Source of the DNA: Halolamina litorea
Lineage (GTDB): Archaea > Halobacteriota > Halobacteria > Halobacteriales > Haloferacaceae
NCBI RefSeq assembly: GCF_026616205.1
Contig: NZ_JANHGR010000001.1
Span: 1,860,001 to 1,924,000 of the forward strand
Direction of reading: 5' to 3'
Length of the DNA stretch: 64,000 nt
Positions 37,397-45,091 of this stretch are shown here, in pieces. Positions within the stretch are counted from its first letter, which is position 1. Every line of letters starts with the position of its first letter. The position numbers were made by a program, and so were the translations under genes. Under the pieces are notes generated by a model that was not told where the DNA came from, did no database searches, and saw only the letters and a list, made by a program, of their open reading frames with translations.

Positions 37397-38338
37397 GTGA
37401 CGGGGAGCCATGCGCGTCGCGGGAAGCCGACACGGTATGATTTCTCGACCCGCAGTATCGGCTTCGATGACCGCCGAGGCCACCTGTTCGTCCCGGACCG
37501 GCCCGCCGACGCTCCGGTCGTCGTGCTCGCGCCCGGGGCGGGCCTGCAGTGGCGACCGACCCTCGAAGCCACCGCCGAGCGACTCGCGGCGCGGGGCTAC
37601 GCCGTCGTCGTGTTCGACCACCGCGGCTTCGAGACCATCGACGGCGACGGACTGCTCTCGCCCAGTCGCCAGCGCGCCGACCTCGACGCGGCCATCGAGG
37701 CTGCTCGTGACGCCCCCGAGGTCGACGGCGACCGACTGGCGCTCTGGGGAATGGACCTCTCTGCGGGCACCGCCCTCGCGGCGGCGGCGGAGACGTTCCA
37801 CGTCGACGCTGTGGTCGCCAGGTTCCCCGTACTGACCGGGAAGGCACTCCTGCCAGCGTGGGTTCGCCCCCGACTCGCCGGACTGGCCCGCGGGTTCGTC
37901 GACTACCCCGTCTCGCTGATCGATCGGATTCGGGGCGTCGAGGAGTCCGACCGTGGACTGCGCGTTCCGCTGTTCGGCGAACCGGGGGAGGTAGCCGCCA
38001 TCGCCGCCCCCGGCGCCGAGCGCGGAATGCGGGCCGTGACTGGGCGCGAATCCCGGACCACGCCGGCCCGCTCGCTCGTGAAACTCTCCCGCCACGACCG
38101 ACACGATGTCCTCGGAGAGCTGACGTGTCCGACGCTGTTCGTCGCCGGCGCCGACGACGAACTGGCACCGCCGGAGACGGTCGCTGCCGCCAGCGAGCAG
38201 GTGGCCGACGCTTCGCTCGTGCGCGTGCCGACCGACCACTACGGTGCCCTCGATGGCGAGGGGCTCGAACGGACCCTCAACCACGAACTCGCCTTCCTCG
38301 ACGCCGAACTCGGCGACCGCGACACAAAGCTCTTGTAG
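37397..38338 (+). CDS. Alpha/beta-hydrolase with an Asp in the nucleophile position
   Basis: A 313-residue alpha/beta-hydrolase fold protein. It has VVVLAPGAG (oxyanion strand), FDHRGFE, a nucleophile elbow W-G118-M-D120-L-S122, an acid-loop GADDELAPP (Asp253/254) and His281 in TDHYG. Most relatives have Ser at the elbow; Asp as here is used by haloalkane dehalogenases and epoxide hydrolases. The substrate is unknown. It starts at GTG 37397, the only in-frame start before conserved sequence. Confidence 0.8.
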   Translation: MTGSHARRGKPTRYDFSTRSIGFDDRRGHLFVPDRPADAPVVVLAPGAGLQWRPTLEATAERLAARGYAVVVFDHRGFETIDGDGLLSPSRQRADLDAAIEAARDAPEVDGDRLALWGMDLSAGTALAAAAETFHVDAVVARFPVLTGKALLPAWVRPRLAGLARGFVDYPVSLIDRIRGVEESDRGLRVPLFGEPGEVAAIAAPGAERGMRAVTGRESRTTPARSLVKLSRHDRHDVLGELTCPTLFVAGADDELAPPETVAAASEQVADASLVRVPTDHYGALDGEGLERTLNHELAFLDAELGDRDTKLL

Positions 38339-38359
38339 ACTGTCCGAGAGTTGTCCGGT

Positions 38360-39364
38360 ATGGACAGCAAACGAGTCCTCGCCGGCGGCGCCGTCGTCGT
38401 CGTCGTCGTCGCCCTCCTCGCGGCGGTCGCGGTCCCCGAGGCCGTCGCGTCGCCGCGCGACGATCGGCCGGTCAGACCCGGGCCGGTGAACGTCGTCGAC
38501 GCCGACATCGCCACCGGGGAGATCACTGGACAGACCGCCGAACTGGAACTGTTCGCCACGCTCGACCACCGCGGGAACCCCGCGGAGAACGTCACCGTCC
38601 TGTTCAAGGCGACCGACGCCGAGTCGGGTCTGCTCGAAGCCGAACGGGAGGTGGCCGTCGGGGACCTGACCGCCGAGGGCGAGCGACGCGTCTCGACGGT
38701 ACTACGGGTCCCCCGTGAGGGTGGCTACCGACTGGAGGGGATCGTCTACCGGAACGACACGCGCGTGGACCGCTTCACCCGCGAGGTCAGCGGCGTCGAG
38801 GCGCTCACCCCCGCGTACGCCCGGGCGAACGTGAGCTTCGTTGAGGACCCCGTGCTCGAACCGGTGTCGGTTGCCATCACCGACGCCGGCGAGAACCGGA
38901 CGACGCTCGAACTGGGGGGCTGGCTCACCGCGACCGGGCCCACCGAGGCCGACTCGCTCTCGGTAACGTTCATCCTCCGGCAGGCCGAGTCGAACGTCGT
39001 CGCCGCCCGCACGACCGTCGACGCCGGGAGCCTGCGTGAGGGACGCAGCGAGACCGTCAGCGCCGACGTGGCGGTGCCCAGCGAGTACAACTACTACGTC
39101 GACGCGGTGCTCACCCGCGACGGCGTAATCATCGACACCGCCGGCGGCGTGGTCAACCTCGACCCCAGCGAGACCATCGACCGCAACGAGACCCGCCGGG
39201 AAGTCGAGTTCGACGCCAGCGACTTCGAGGGCGACGACGGTGAGCGCCCAGATCGACCGGAGACGACCGACGCGGAGACGGCCGTCTCCCAGCCCGGATT
39301 CGGGCCGGTGGTCGCCATCGCCGCGCTTCTCGGCGCGGGCCTACTTGCACGGAGGCGACGATGA
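38360..39364 (+). CDS. PGF-CTERM surface protein (DUF7490-like)
   Basis: A 334-residue exported protein. Residues 1-32 are a signal peptide (basic start, then a Val/Ala-rich core ending AVASP). Two similar beta-rich domains follow (about 40-150 and 155-275), then an acidic linker, and the C-terminus PGFGPVVAIAALLGAGLLARRRR is a PGF-CTERM sorting signal read in parts: PGF motif, hydrophobic helix, Arg cluster. Archaeosortase A should cut it and attach a prenyl-lipid anchor. Asn-X-Ser/Thr sequons are present. ATG 38360 is chosen over TTG 38351. Its stop overlaps the next gene by ATGA. Confidence 0.86.
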   Translation: MDSKRVLAGGAVVVVVVALLAAVAVPEAVASPRDDRPVRPGPVNVVDADIATGEITGQTAELELFATLDHRGNPAENVTVLFKATDAESGLLEAEREVAVGDLTAEGERRVSTVLRVPREGGYRLEGIVYRNDTRVDRFTREVSGVEALTPAYARANVSFVEDPVLEPVSVAITDAGENRTTLELGGWLTATGPTEADSLSVTFILRQAESNVVAARTTVDAGSLREGRSETVSADVAVPSEYNYYVDAVLTRDGVIIDTAGGVVNLDPSETIDRNETRREVEFDASDFEGDDGERPDRPETTDAETAVSQPGFGPVVAIAALLGAGLLARRRR

Positions 39365-39714
39365 GCGACGACGGACACGGCGAGCGCGAGAGGGAACACG
39401 AGGACGACCGACCCCAGACGGAGGCCACCATGACCGAGCAACCGACGACCGACACCGACCCGACCGAGGACCGCACCGACGACCGGACCGACGACGGCAG
39501 CGACCTCCGGCGGACGCTCAACTACGTCCTGTTGGGTGGGCTGGCGCTGCTTGGCCTGATCGCCACGATCCAACTGTATCTCAACGTCTCCTCGGCGATC
39601 AACCAGTGGATCACCTACGAGTACCGCTCGCTGTTCCAGGCCGCGTTCAACCTCGTGGTGCTGTTGCTGGTGGGCGTGGGGATGCTCTGGCAGGTACAGC
39701 GGCTACGGGACTGA
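39361..39714 (+). CDS. Small membrane partner of the PGF-CTERM protein
   Basis: A 117-residue protein. Residues 1-50 are highly acidic and Thr/Asp-rich; then two membrane helices (about 52-75 and 90-110) with the linker NQWITYEYRSLFQAAFN. Coupled to the surface protein gene by ATGA. Possibly an accessory to the lipid-anchored protein, by context only. Confidence 0.72.
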   Translation: MSDDGHGEREREHEDDRPQTEATMTEQPTTDTDPTEDRTDDRTDDGSDLRRTLNYVLLGGLALLGLIATIQLYLNVSSAINQWITYEYRSLFQAAFNLVVLLLVGVGMLWQVQRLRD

Positions 39715-39738
39715 GGAACTGCCCCCTTTTCGTCCGGG

Positions 39739-40593
39739 TTAGACGCCGGGGCTGGCGAACCACCACGCGAGGAACACCACGACCCCGCCGAGTACCGTCG
39801 AGGCCACCGCGTGGAGTCGGAGGCGGTCGAGCGTCTCGTGGGCGTCGGCGTCGACGCTCAACGCATCGTGAACCTCGCTCCCGAGTTCACAGCGCGGGAG
39901 AAAGTCCATCGCCACGTGGAGGAACACGCCGGTGGCGAAGCCGAACACGACCCCGTTGATCCGCGGGTCCGCCGGTAGCGTGACCGTGCTCGCGAGCACC
40001 GCGACGACGCCGACGCCCGCCGCAGGGAGCAACACAGGGAACCACGAACGGCCGTTGCGGGTCAGTCGGTCGGCCGCCGCGTAGCCCGCCGGCCCCTTGT
40101 GGGAGACGATTGCGATGCCGAGTAGCAGCCCCACGTCGGGCATGTTGCCGTAGACGATGCCGATGATCGCACCCGCCGCGGCCGCGTGGGCGGTCAGCTG
40201 TGCGACCGTCGAGTCCATCGGCATGTCGACGTGGGAGAGCCGGTGGCCGATCGTGTGGGCACCGAAGCCGACGATGATCCCCAGAGCGACTCCGAGCCCG
40301 CCGAACCGGAGGTGGTGACCGAGCGCGTCGGGAAGGAGGAAGAGGCCGACGCTGGTCACCATCGCGCCGCTGGCGAGCCCCCCGCCCCAGACGAGCGCGC
40401 CCGCTTGCTCGTTCGTCCGAAGTGCCAGCCAGACCCCGCCGGTCATCGCGGCGAAGGCGACCCAGCCGATCTGGATCGGCTTCCACGCCCCCGTCACGGC
40501 CGCGATTCCGGTGGCCGCGACCAGCAACAGCACGCCCGCGGCCCCGACCAGCCGCTCCCCGCGGAGTGGCTGCTGCGATACCTGAGTAGCCAT
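39739..40593 (-). CDS. ZIP-family divalent metal transporter
   Basis: A 284-residue membrane protein with about eight helices. Candidate metal-binding motifs are HTIGHRLSH in the middle and SHKGPAGYAAADRL in TM5, the counterpart of the ZIP HK-x-P-E-G motif; a further His lies in ATGVFLHVAMDFLPRCE. ZIP proteins import Zn, Fe or Mn. ATG 40593 precedes the first helix. It is in the same direction as the next gene, 51 bases apart. Confidence 0.8.
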   Translation of the reverse strand: MATQVSQQPLRGERLVGAAGVLLLVAATGIAAVTGAWKPIQIGWVAFAAMTGGVWLALRTNEQAGALVWGGGLASGAMVTSVGLFLLPDALGHHLRFGGLGVALGIIVGFGAHTIGHRLSHVDMPMDSTVAQLTAHAAAAGAIIGIVYGNMPDVGLLLGIAIVSHKGPAGYAAADRLTRNGRSWFPVLLPAAGVGVVAVLASTVTLPADPRINGVVFGFATGVFLHVAMDFLPRCELGSEVHDALSVDADAHETLDRLRLHAVASTVLGGVVVFLAWWFASPGV

Positions 40594-40644
40594 CTATTGT
40601 GAAGTAGCTGTTTCGCGTTAATAAGTCCTCGCAGTCGGTCCGAC

Positions 40645-41877
40645 TCAGCGCGGGAGCTTCTCCGGCTCGCCGTCCTGTCGGATGTACTCGACGGCGATCC
40701 CCGTGATCGGCGCGTCGGAGGCCATCGCCGCCTCGCGGGCGGCGTCGAGGTACGCCTCCGTGATCGAGACCGTCGCGTCGTAGGCCGCGGCGTCGGTGTC
40801 GGCGAGCAGGTACTCGGCGGTAACGGGAGTGAGTTGGCCCTCGCGTACGTCGGCCGCAAAGTCGTCCACGTCGTCGAGCCAGATCTGGGCGCCGATGATC
40901 GAGAGCACCACCGCACGCTCGAACTCCGCGGAGAGGGGGACGCCCGCCTCGCGGAACATCTCGACCATCCCGTGGTAGATGACGCCGACCCGGCCGTACT
41001 GGGTGAGCAGGTACGGGAGGTCGAGTTCGGCCGTCTCGAACAGCGCCGGCGGGTCCTCGAAGGCGGGGTGTTTGTACTCCTCGCGGAGCGCGTCGCGGGC
41101 GGCCTCGGCGTCGACCTCGTCGGTGTCGGCCCCGTTCCGGAGGTCGGCGACTGTGTCGGCCTCGGCGGCGGCGACGGCCTCGCTCATGAGCTCGCGGAAG
41201 CGCGGGTCCCGGTCCTGGTGGGCCTCCGAGCGCTCGACGGCGGCGTCGTAGGCCGCCCGGACCGAGTCGGGGAACGCGGCGAACTGCTCCTGTACCGCGG
41301 CCTGCAGCACCTCCTGTGCGATCCCGGCGACGCGGGCGCGATCCCCGGACGCCAGTTCGAAGTCGACGGCGAAGTCCTCGTACTCGCCGTCGTTGATGGC
41401 GTCGCGCATGTCGCCGTCGAGCAGGGCGACGACGACCAACTCAGCCACCTCGCAGGCGCGGCGGGTCTCGCGGACGAGGTCGGCGGCGTCGACGTCGCTG
41501 TCGGCGCGTCGGCGGCGGAGTTTCGCGATCGGATCGGTCGCGCGCCGCCCCGAGACGGGATCGACGCCGGGGGGTGCTGCGGCCGTGGCTCGGCGGTAGA
41601 CGTGTGCGAGCGTCAGTTCGACCGGGAGGGTCAGCTTGGTGTCGTAGGCGAACTCGACCGACTCGCGACCGAACTCGTCGGCCAGGGCGGCCTCGACGTC
41701 GGTGTAGGCGTCGTCGACGATCCCCTCGATCTCGGCTTCGACGCGGCGCTGGAGGCGGATCGCGGCCAGTTCGAGCGAGCCGCCCGCGCCGTAGTGACTG
41801 AACACCGCACGGGCGGGCGTCGGCAGGGCGTCGACGCTCGCGAGGCTGTCGGCGAACCCGCGGAGCGGTCCGGACAT
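40645..41877 (-). CDS. Class I isoprenoid-synthase-like protein (unverified function)
   Basis: A 410-residue all-helical protein. Two regions resemble polyprenyl diphosphate synthases: a degenerate first Asp motif ALLDGDMRDA (151-160) followed by ELASGDRARVAGIAQEVLQ, and a second Asp-rich motif GAQIWLDDVDDF (329-340) followed by DVREGQLTP (343-351), the counterparts of the FQ-x-x-DD-x-x-D helix and its flanking segment. It may condense isoprenyl units or bind prenyl diphosphates; the weak first motif makes a non-catalytic or altered role possible. ATG 41877 is divergent from an extended GGGP synthase gene. The longer frame upstream runs antisense through that gene and is not real. Confidence 0.62.
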   Translation of the reverse strand: MSGPLRGFADSLASVDALPTPARAVFSHYGAGGSLELAAIRLQRRVEAEIEGIVDDAYTDVEAALADEFGRESVEFAYDTKLTLPVELTLAHVYRRATAAAPPGVDPVSGRRATDPIAKLRRRRADSDVDAADLVRETRRACEVAELVVVALLDGDMRDAINDGEYEDFAVDFELASGDRARVAGIAQEVLQAAVQEQFAAFPDSVRAAYDAAVERSEAHQDRDPRFRELMSEAVAAAEADTVADLRNGADTDEVDAEAARDALREEYKHPAFEDPPALFETAELDLPYLLTQYGRVGVIYHGMVEMFREAGVPLSAEFERAVVLSIIGAQIWLDDVDDFAADVREGQLTPVTAEYLLADTDAAAYDATVSITEAYLDAAREAAMASDAPITGIAVEYIRQDGEPEKLPR

Positions 41878-41930
41878 GGCTTTCGGTGGGCCGACCAGCG
41901 GTTTGAAGCTGTCCATCCCCGAACCGACCG

Positions 41931-41940
41931 GGTTTTTGCT
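41931..41940 (+). promoter_or_regulatory. TATA-like box of the extended GGGP synthase gene
   Basis: GGTTTTTGCT is centred about 27 bases before ATG 41962. The 84 bases between the divergent starts also hold a CTTCAAACC-like box for the minus-strand gene. Confidence 0.5.
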
Positions 41941-41961
41941 ACCCGGCAGCGAGGAGTCTGT

Positions 41962-43224
41962 ATGCGACGGCATCTCGCGGCGCGGGGCGAGCGGGTCGCC
42001 GACCTCGCTCGGCTGCTCGCCCGGAGTGCGCTCGACACCAACCCGGTTCCCGACTGGGATCACGTGACGAAAGTCGACCCCGAGGGGGCGAAGAAGCTCC
42101 CGCTGCTGTACCCGCTCTGGCTCGCGGAGACCGACGCCGTCTCCGTCGGCGGCTCCGCCGACGTGACGCCCGAAAACACCGCGGCGGCGTTCGACCTGTT
42201 GACCCCGCTGTCGACGCCGGTCTGTCACGAACCCAGCGGCGCCGACCACGTCACTGAGGAGAGCCACGACGCCGCCGACCTGTTGCTCGTACCGGAAGTG
42301 CTCAACGGCGACAGCGAGGCGCTCGTCGGCACCCTCGGCGCCGCCGTCGAGAGCGTCCGCGAACGACTGGCCCCGGACCTGATCGCGCGGAAGGCGCCGT
42401 GGCTCCCCGACCGGGTCGCCGACTGGCTGGCGAGCGTGGCGACCTCGGTGATGCTCTCCGACGCCGCCTTCGAGGCGTACATCGTCCAGAACCCCGACAG
42501 CGCCGCCGCTCGGGAGTCCGGCGTCGGCCCCGACGACGTGCTCGACGCGCGGGAAGCCAAACGGCGGGCGATGGCCGCCGACCGGCATCTGGAGTCCGAG
42601 ATCCTCTATCTGGAGTACTCCGGAACGTTCGGCGGCGACGAGGCCGTCGAGGCACTCGAACTCATCGACGGGGCGATGGAACGCTCGCGGGTCTGGTACG
42701 GCGGCGGCCTCGCCGACCGTGAGGACGTCCGGACCGTCCGCGAGGCGGGGGCCGACACCGTCGTCGTCGGCGACGCGTTCCACCGCGTGGCCGAACGGGA
42801 GGCCGAGATCCTGCAGGCGGCGGAGGCCGACCTCGACCCCGACACCGATCCGGAGCGAATCCGGGAGTGGGTCGCCGACCGCGTCGGCGCCGACGGCCCC
42901 GGTGCCCGGTACCTCTCGACGGTGCCGGGCGTCGACGACCCGCTCGGACTGGCGCGGGAGTACACCGGCGCGACAGTCCGGTCGTGGCTCGAACTCCGTG
43001 CACGGCGTGAGCGGGCACGGGAACGCGGCGAGGGGGTGCCGGTGATCGACATACAGCGGACCGCGCTGCGCGCGGCGCTCGCGCCGGTGGTCGAGGACCC
43101 CGATACGGTGGCGGCGACGGTCGCTCGGGCCGCCCTCTCGGGGCGGGGCGCGGGCAACGGCGACGGCTCCCACGGCTCCGAACAGCTCAGCCTCTCGCTG
43201 TTCGCCGACGGGACGGCAAACTAA
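41962..43224 (+). CDS. Extended GGGP synthase (PcrB-like) paralogue
   Basis: A 420-residue protein. The TIM barrel of (S)-3-O-geranylgeranylglyceryl phosphate synthase is clear: WDHVTKVDP (residues 32-40), PEVLNGD, AYIVQNPDS, YLEYSGTFGG (216-225), WYGGGL (245-250) and VVVGDA (267-272), the phosphate and Mg sites. The enzyme makes the first ether bond of archaeal lipids from glycerol-1-phosphate and a prenyl diphosphate. Two additions are unlike the roughly 210-230-residue enzyme: a helical insert (about 129-163) and a C-terminal extension (about 285-420). This is likely a second copy. ATG 41962 has a TATA-like box at leaderless distance. Confidence 0.8.
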   Translation: MRRHLAARGERVADLARLLARSALDTNPVPDWDHVTKVDPEGAKKLPLLYPLWLAETDAVSVGGSADVTPENTAAAFDLLTPLSTPVCHEPSGADHVTEESHDAADLLLVPEVLNGDSEALVGTLGAAVESVRERLAPDLIARKAPWLPDRVADWLASVATSVMLSDAAFEAYIVQNPDSAAARESGVGPDDVLDAREAKRRAMAADRHLESEILYLEYSGTFGGDEAVEALELIDGAMERSRVWYGGGLADREDVRTVREAGADTVVVGDAFHRVAEREAEILQAAEADLDPDTDPERIREWVADRVGADGPGARYLSTVPGVDDPLGLAREYTGATVRSWLELRARRERARERGEGVPVIDIQRTALRAALAPVVEDPDTVAATVARAALSGRGAGNGDGSHGSEQLSLSLFADGTAN

Positions 43225-43251
43225 GTTCTTGCCGGCCTCTGAACACGGGTA

Positions 43252-43344
43252 TTGTGGATACGTTCGAAGCCGGTGATCGCGTTCTGGCCGACGGTTCTCA
43301 CCCTCGGGACCGCCACCGTGTTCCTGTCGATCGAAGAACGGTAA
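43252..43344 (+). CDS. Possible 30-residue membrane microprotein
   Basis: A frame from TTG 43252 (or GTG 43273) to TAA 43342 encodes WIRSKP, then a hydrophobic stretch VIAFWPTVLTLGTATVFLS, then IEER. The basic-hydrophobic-acidic build is that of a single membrane span. A TATA-like CAAACTAAG at 43217-43225 sits about 30 bases before the TTG. It is too short to judge by codon use. Confidence 0.3.
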   Translation: MWIRSKPVIAFWPTVLTLGTATVFLSIEER

Positions 43345-43390
43345 CCACCGGGCTGACCCCTCCGAGCGGGCGGCGAAGACCCAAAACAGC

Positions 43391-43400
43391 AGTTTGAAAC
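43391..43400 (+). promoter_or_regulatory. TATA-like box of the uridine kinase gene
   Basis: AGTTTGAAAC lies about 29 bases before ATG 43425. Confidence 0.45.
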
Positions 43401-43424
43401 GCGGCGCTCTCCTCGGATCGTCCG

Positions 43425-44114
43425 ATGACCATCCCCTCGTTCGTGGTCGGCATCGCCGGCGGCACCGGCGCCGGCAAGACGACGGTCTCCCGCCTCATCA
43501 CCGAGAGCGTCGGGGAGTCCGTGACCCGGATCCCCATCGACAACTACTACGAGGACCTGAGCCACCTCGACATGGCCGAGCGCCAGGAGGTCAACTACGA
43601 CCACCCACAGGCGTTCGAGTGGGACCTCCTGCGTGAGCACCTCCGACAGCTCTCGGAGGGGCAGGTAGTGGAGATGCCCCAGTACGACTTCGAGCGACAC
43701 AACCGCAAGGACGAACCCATGACCGTCGCGCCGACGGACGTGATCATCGTCGAGGGCATCCTCGCGCTGTACGACGAGGAGATCAACGGGATGCTCGACC
43801 TGCGGCTGTACGTCGAGACCGACGCCGACGTGCGGATCCTCCGCCGGATCAAGCGGGACGTGATCCAGCGCGGCCGGGAACTCGAGGACGTGATCGACCA
43901 GTACCTCTCGACGGTGAAGCCGATGCACGAACAGTTCATCGAGCCGAGCAAGAAACACGCCGACCTGATCATCCCCGAGGGGGCCAACTCGGTGGCGGTC
44001 AATCTGCTCGAAGAGAAGATCCAGGCCGAGGTCGAGGGCGAGGGGACTCGGACGTGGGAGCGCGGTGCGATCGAACAGCAGGTCGGCGAGCGGATGTCCT
44101 TAGAGGAGGAGTAG
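43425..44114 (+). CDS. udk: Uridine kinase
   Basis: A 229-residue P-loop kinase phosphorylating uridine/cytidine with ATP or GTP (pyrimidine salvage). Walker A GGTGAGKTT at residues 13-21; IPIDNYYEDLSHL; NYDHPQAFEWDLL; and RRIKRDVIQRGRELEDVIDQYLSTVKPMHEQFIEP (read in parts), all diagnostic of uridine kinase. An acidic tail follows. A leaderless promoter is likely. Confidence 0.94.
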   Translation: MTIPSFVVGIAGGTGAGKTTVSRLITESVGESVTRIPIDNYYEDLSHLDMAERQEVNYDHPQAFEWDLLREHLRQLSEGQVVEMPQYDFERHNRKDEPMTVAPTDVIIVEGILALYDEEINGMLDLRLYVETDADVRILRRIKRDVIQRGRELEDVIDQYLSTVKPMHEQFIEPSKKHADLIIPEGANSVAVNLLEEKIQAEVEGEGTRTWERGAIEQQVGERMSLEEE

Positions 44115-44156
44115 CGGCGTCGCGCCCGGGGTCGACACAGCCACCGTCTGCCGTGC

Positions 44157-44459
44157 TCACCGCTCCGCTTCTGCTGTCGAGCCGTCGCCGCCCGATCGGG
44201 ACCCCACAGTCCCGAACTCGGGCGTCCGTCGGACGACGATGTCGTACCGTGGAAGCTCGGGGTCGTACCCCCGGAGCACCGCGCGGTACTCCTCGGTCAG
44301 TCGGGCCGCCTCACAGGCCGTCGAGCGGTTCTCGAAGCGACAGCCGGCAGCCGGTACCGGGCGGTCCCCGTAGCGCCCACAGACGAGGTAGTACTCCCCG
44401 CGCTCGGACGCGAGGGCCTCGATCCGCTCGCGGAGCGGGCAGAGCTTCCCGTCGGTCAT
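44157..44459 (-). CDS. Conserved haloarchaeal small protein
   Basis: A 100-residue protein: CPLRERIEALASERGEYYLVCGR, FENRSTACEAARLTEEYRAVLRGYD, then PRYDIVVR and a low-complexity tail. The compact alpha/beta pattern recurs in haloarchaea (DUF7552-like as I recall). Function unknown. ATG 44459 is about 100 bases from a palindromic promoter region, so the message probably has a long leader. Confidence 0.68.
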   Translation of the reverse strand: MTDGKLCPLRERIEALASERGEYYLVCGRYGDRPVPAAGCRFENRSTACEAARLTEEYRAVLRGYDPELPRYDIVVRRTPEFGTVGSRSGGDGSTAEAER

Positions 44460-44567
44460 CGATCACCACCGCTCCGCCGTCGGAGCCCTTCCACGCCCCG
44501 TTCACGGCTGGATCGACGCCAGATGTCCGCCGCCAGTCCGAAACCAGTGCCAGCGTGTCGCACATCC

Positions 44568-44594
44568 TTTAGGCCGGCCTAAAACCATATAGTC
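44568..44594 (-). promoter_or_regulatory. TATA box with overlapping palindromic operator
   Basis: On the minus strand an ACTATATGG box (44585-44593) is followed at once by the perfect 16-base palindrome TTTAGGCCGGCCTAAA (44568-44583), which spans the region between TATA box and expected start site. The position suggests a repressor operator for the gene ending at 44157. Confidence 0.5.
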
Positions 44595-44679
44595 GTTTCG
44601 GCGTTTGGGCTCACGGACACCGGCCGCCAGCGAGCCGCGGGGCTGGTGGGGTGGGAACAACCGGAGGGTGGACGCCTGC

Positions 44680-45003
44680 TCAGGCGTCGACGAACTGCTC
44701 GGATCCCTCGTAGAACCAGTAGCCGTTCTCACGCATCGCCGCCCCGAGGACGCGGTGGAACTCGACGAAGTCCGCGAACTCCTCGTGGTCGACGCTCTCG
44801 AAGATCTCCGCGACCGAGACGACCTGCTCGTAGCTGATCCGAACGGGGTCGTCGCCGTACTCCGCCACGTACTCGGCGGCCGAGAGCGGGAAGTCCTCCT
44901 CCTCGTCGATCTTCTTTGCGAGTATCGCGTGGCCGTACTTGCGCCGGCCTTCGCTGCCGTGCTCGCCGTCCGGGTCGTGGGGCCAGTCCTCGGCGTCGCT
45001 CAT
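44680..45003 (-). CDS. DUF5785 family protein
   Basis: A 107-residue acidic protein, mostly helical: GRRKYGHAILAKKIDEEEDFPLSAAEYVAEYGDDPVRI then EEFADFVEFHRVLGAAM. The pattern matches a haloarchaeal family (DUF5785) with no known role. ATG 45003 begins MSDAEDWPHD. Confidence 0.75.
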   Translation of the reverse strand: MSDAEDWPHDPDGEHGSEGRRKYGHAILAKKIDEEEDFPLSAAEYVAEYGDDPVRISYEQVVSVAEIFESVDHEEFADFVEFHRVLGAAMRENGYWFYEGSEQFVDA

Positions 45004-45091
45004 TAGTCAGGGGTTCGCCCGACCGGCCCAAAGCCTTTGCGTTCGACGCGATGATGCGGGACGCGTCGCTCCGACGGGCGGGTACGAAAGG

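Noticed and set aside
37240-37440. Small plus-strand frames in the gap before the alpha/beta hydrolase
   Set aside because: Products are neither acidic nor membrane-like and lack a promoter at the right distance.
40834-41961. Apparent N-terminal extension of the GGGP synthase by about 376 codons
   Set aside because: It is antisense to the isoprenoid-synthase-like gene; conserved sequence begins near ATG 41962, which has a TATA-like box at the right distance.
44311-44565. Minus-strand frame starting at ATG 44565 just after the palindromic promoter
   Set aside because: Its second half runs out of frame through the conserved 100-residue gene and becomes Arg/Pro-rich; it is probably an untranslated leader, though the first 38 codons could be translated.
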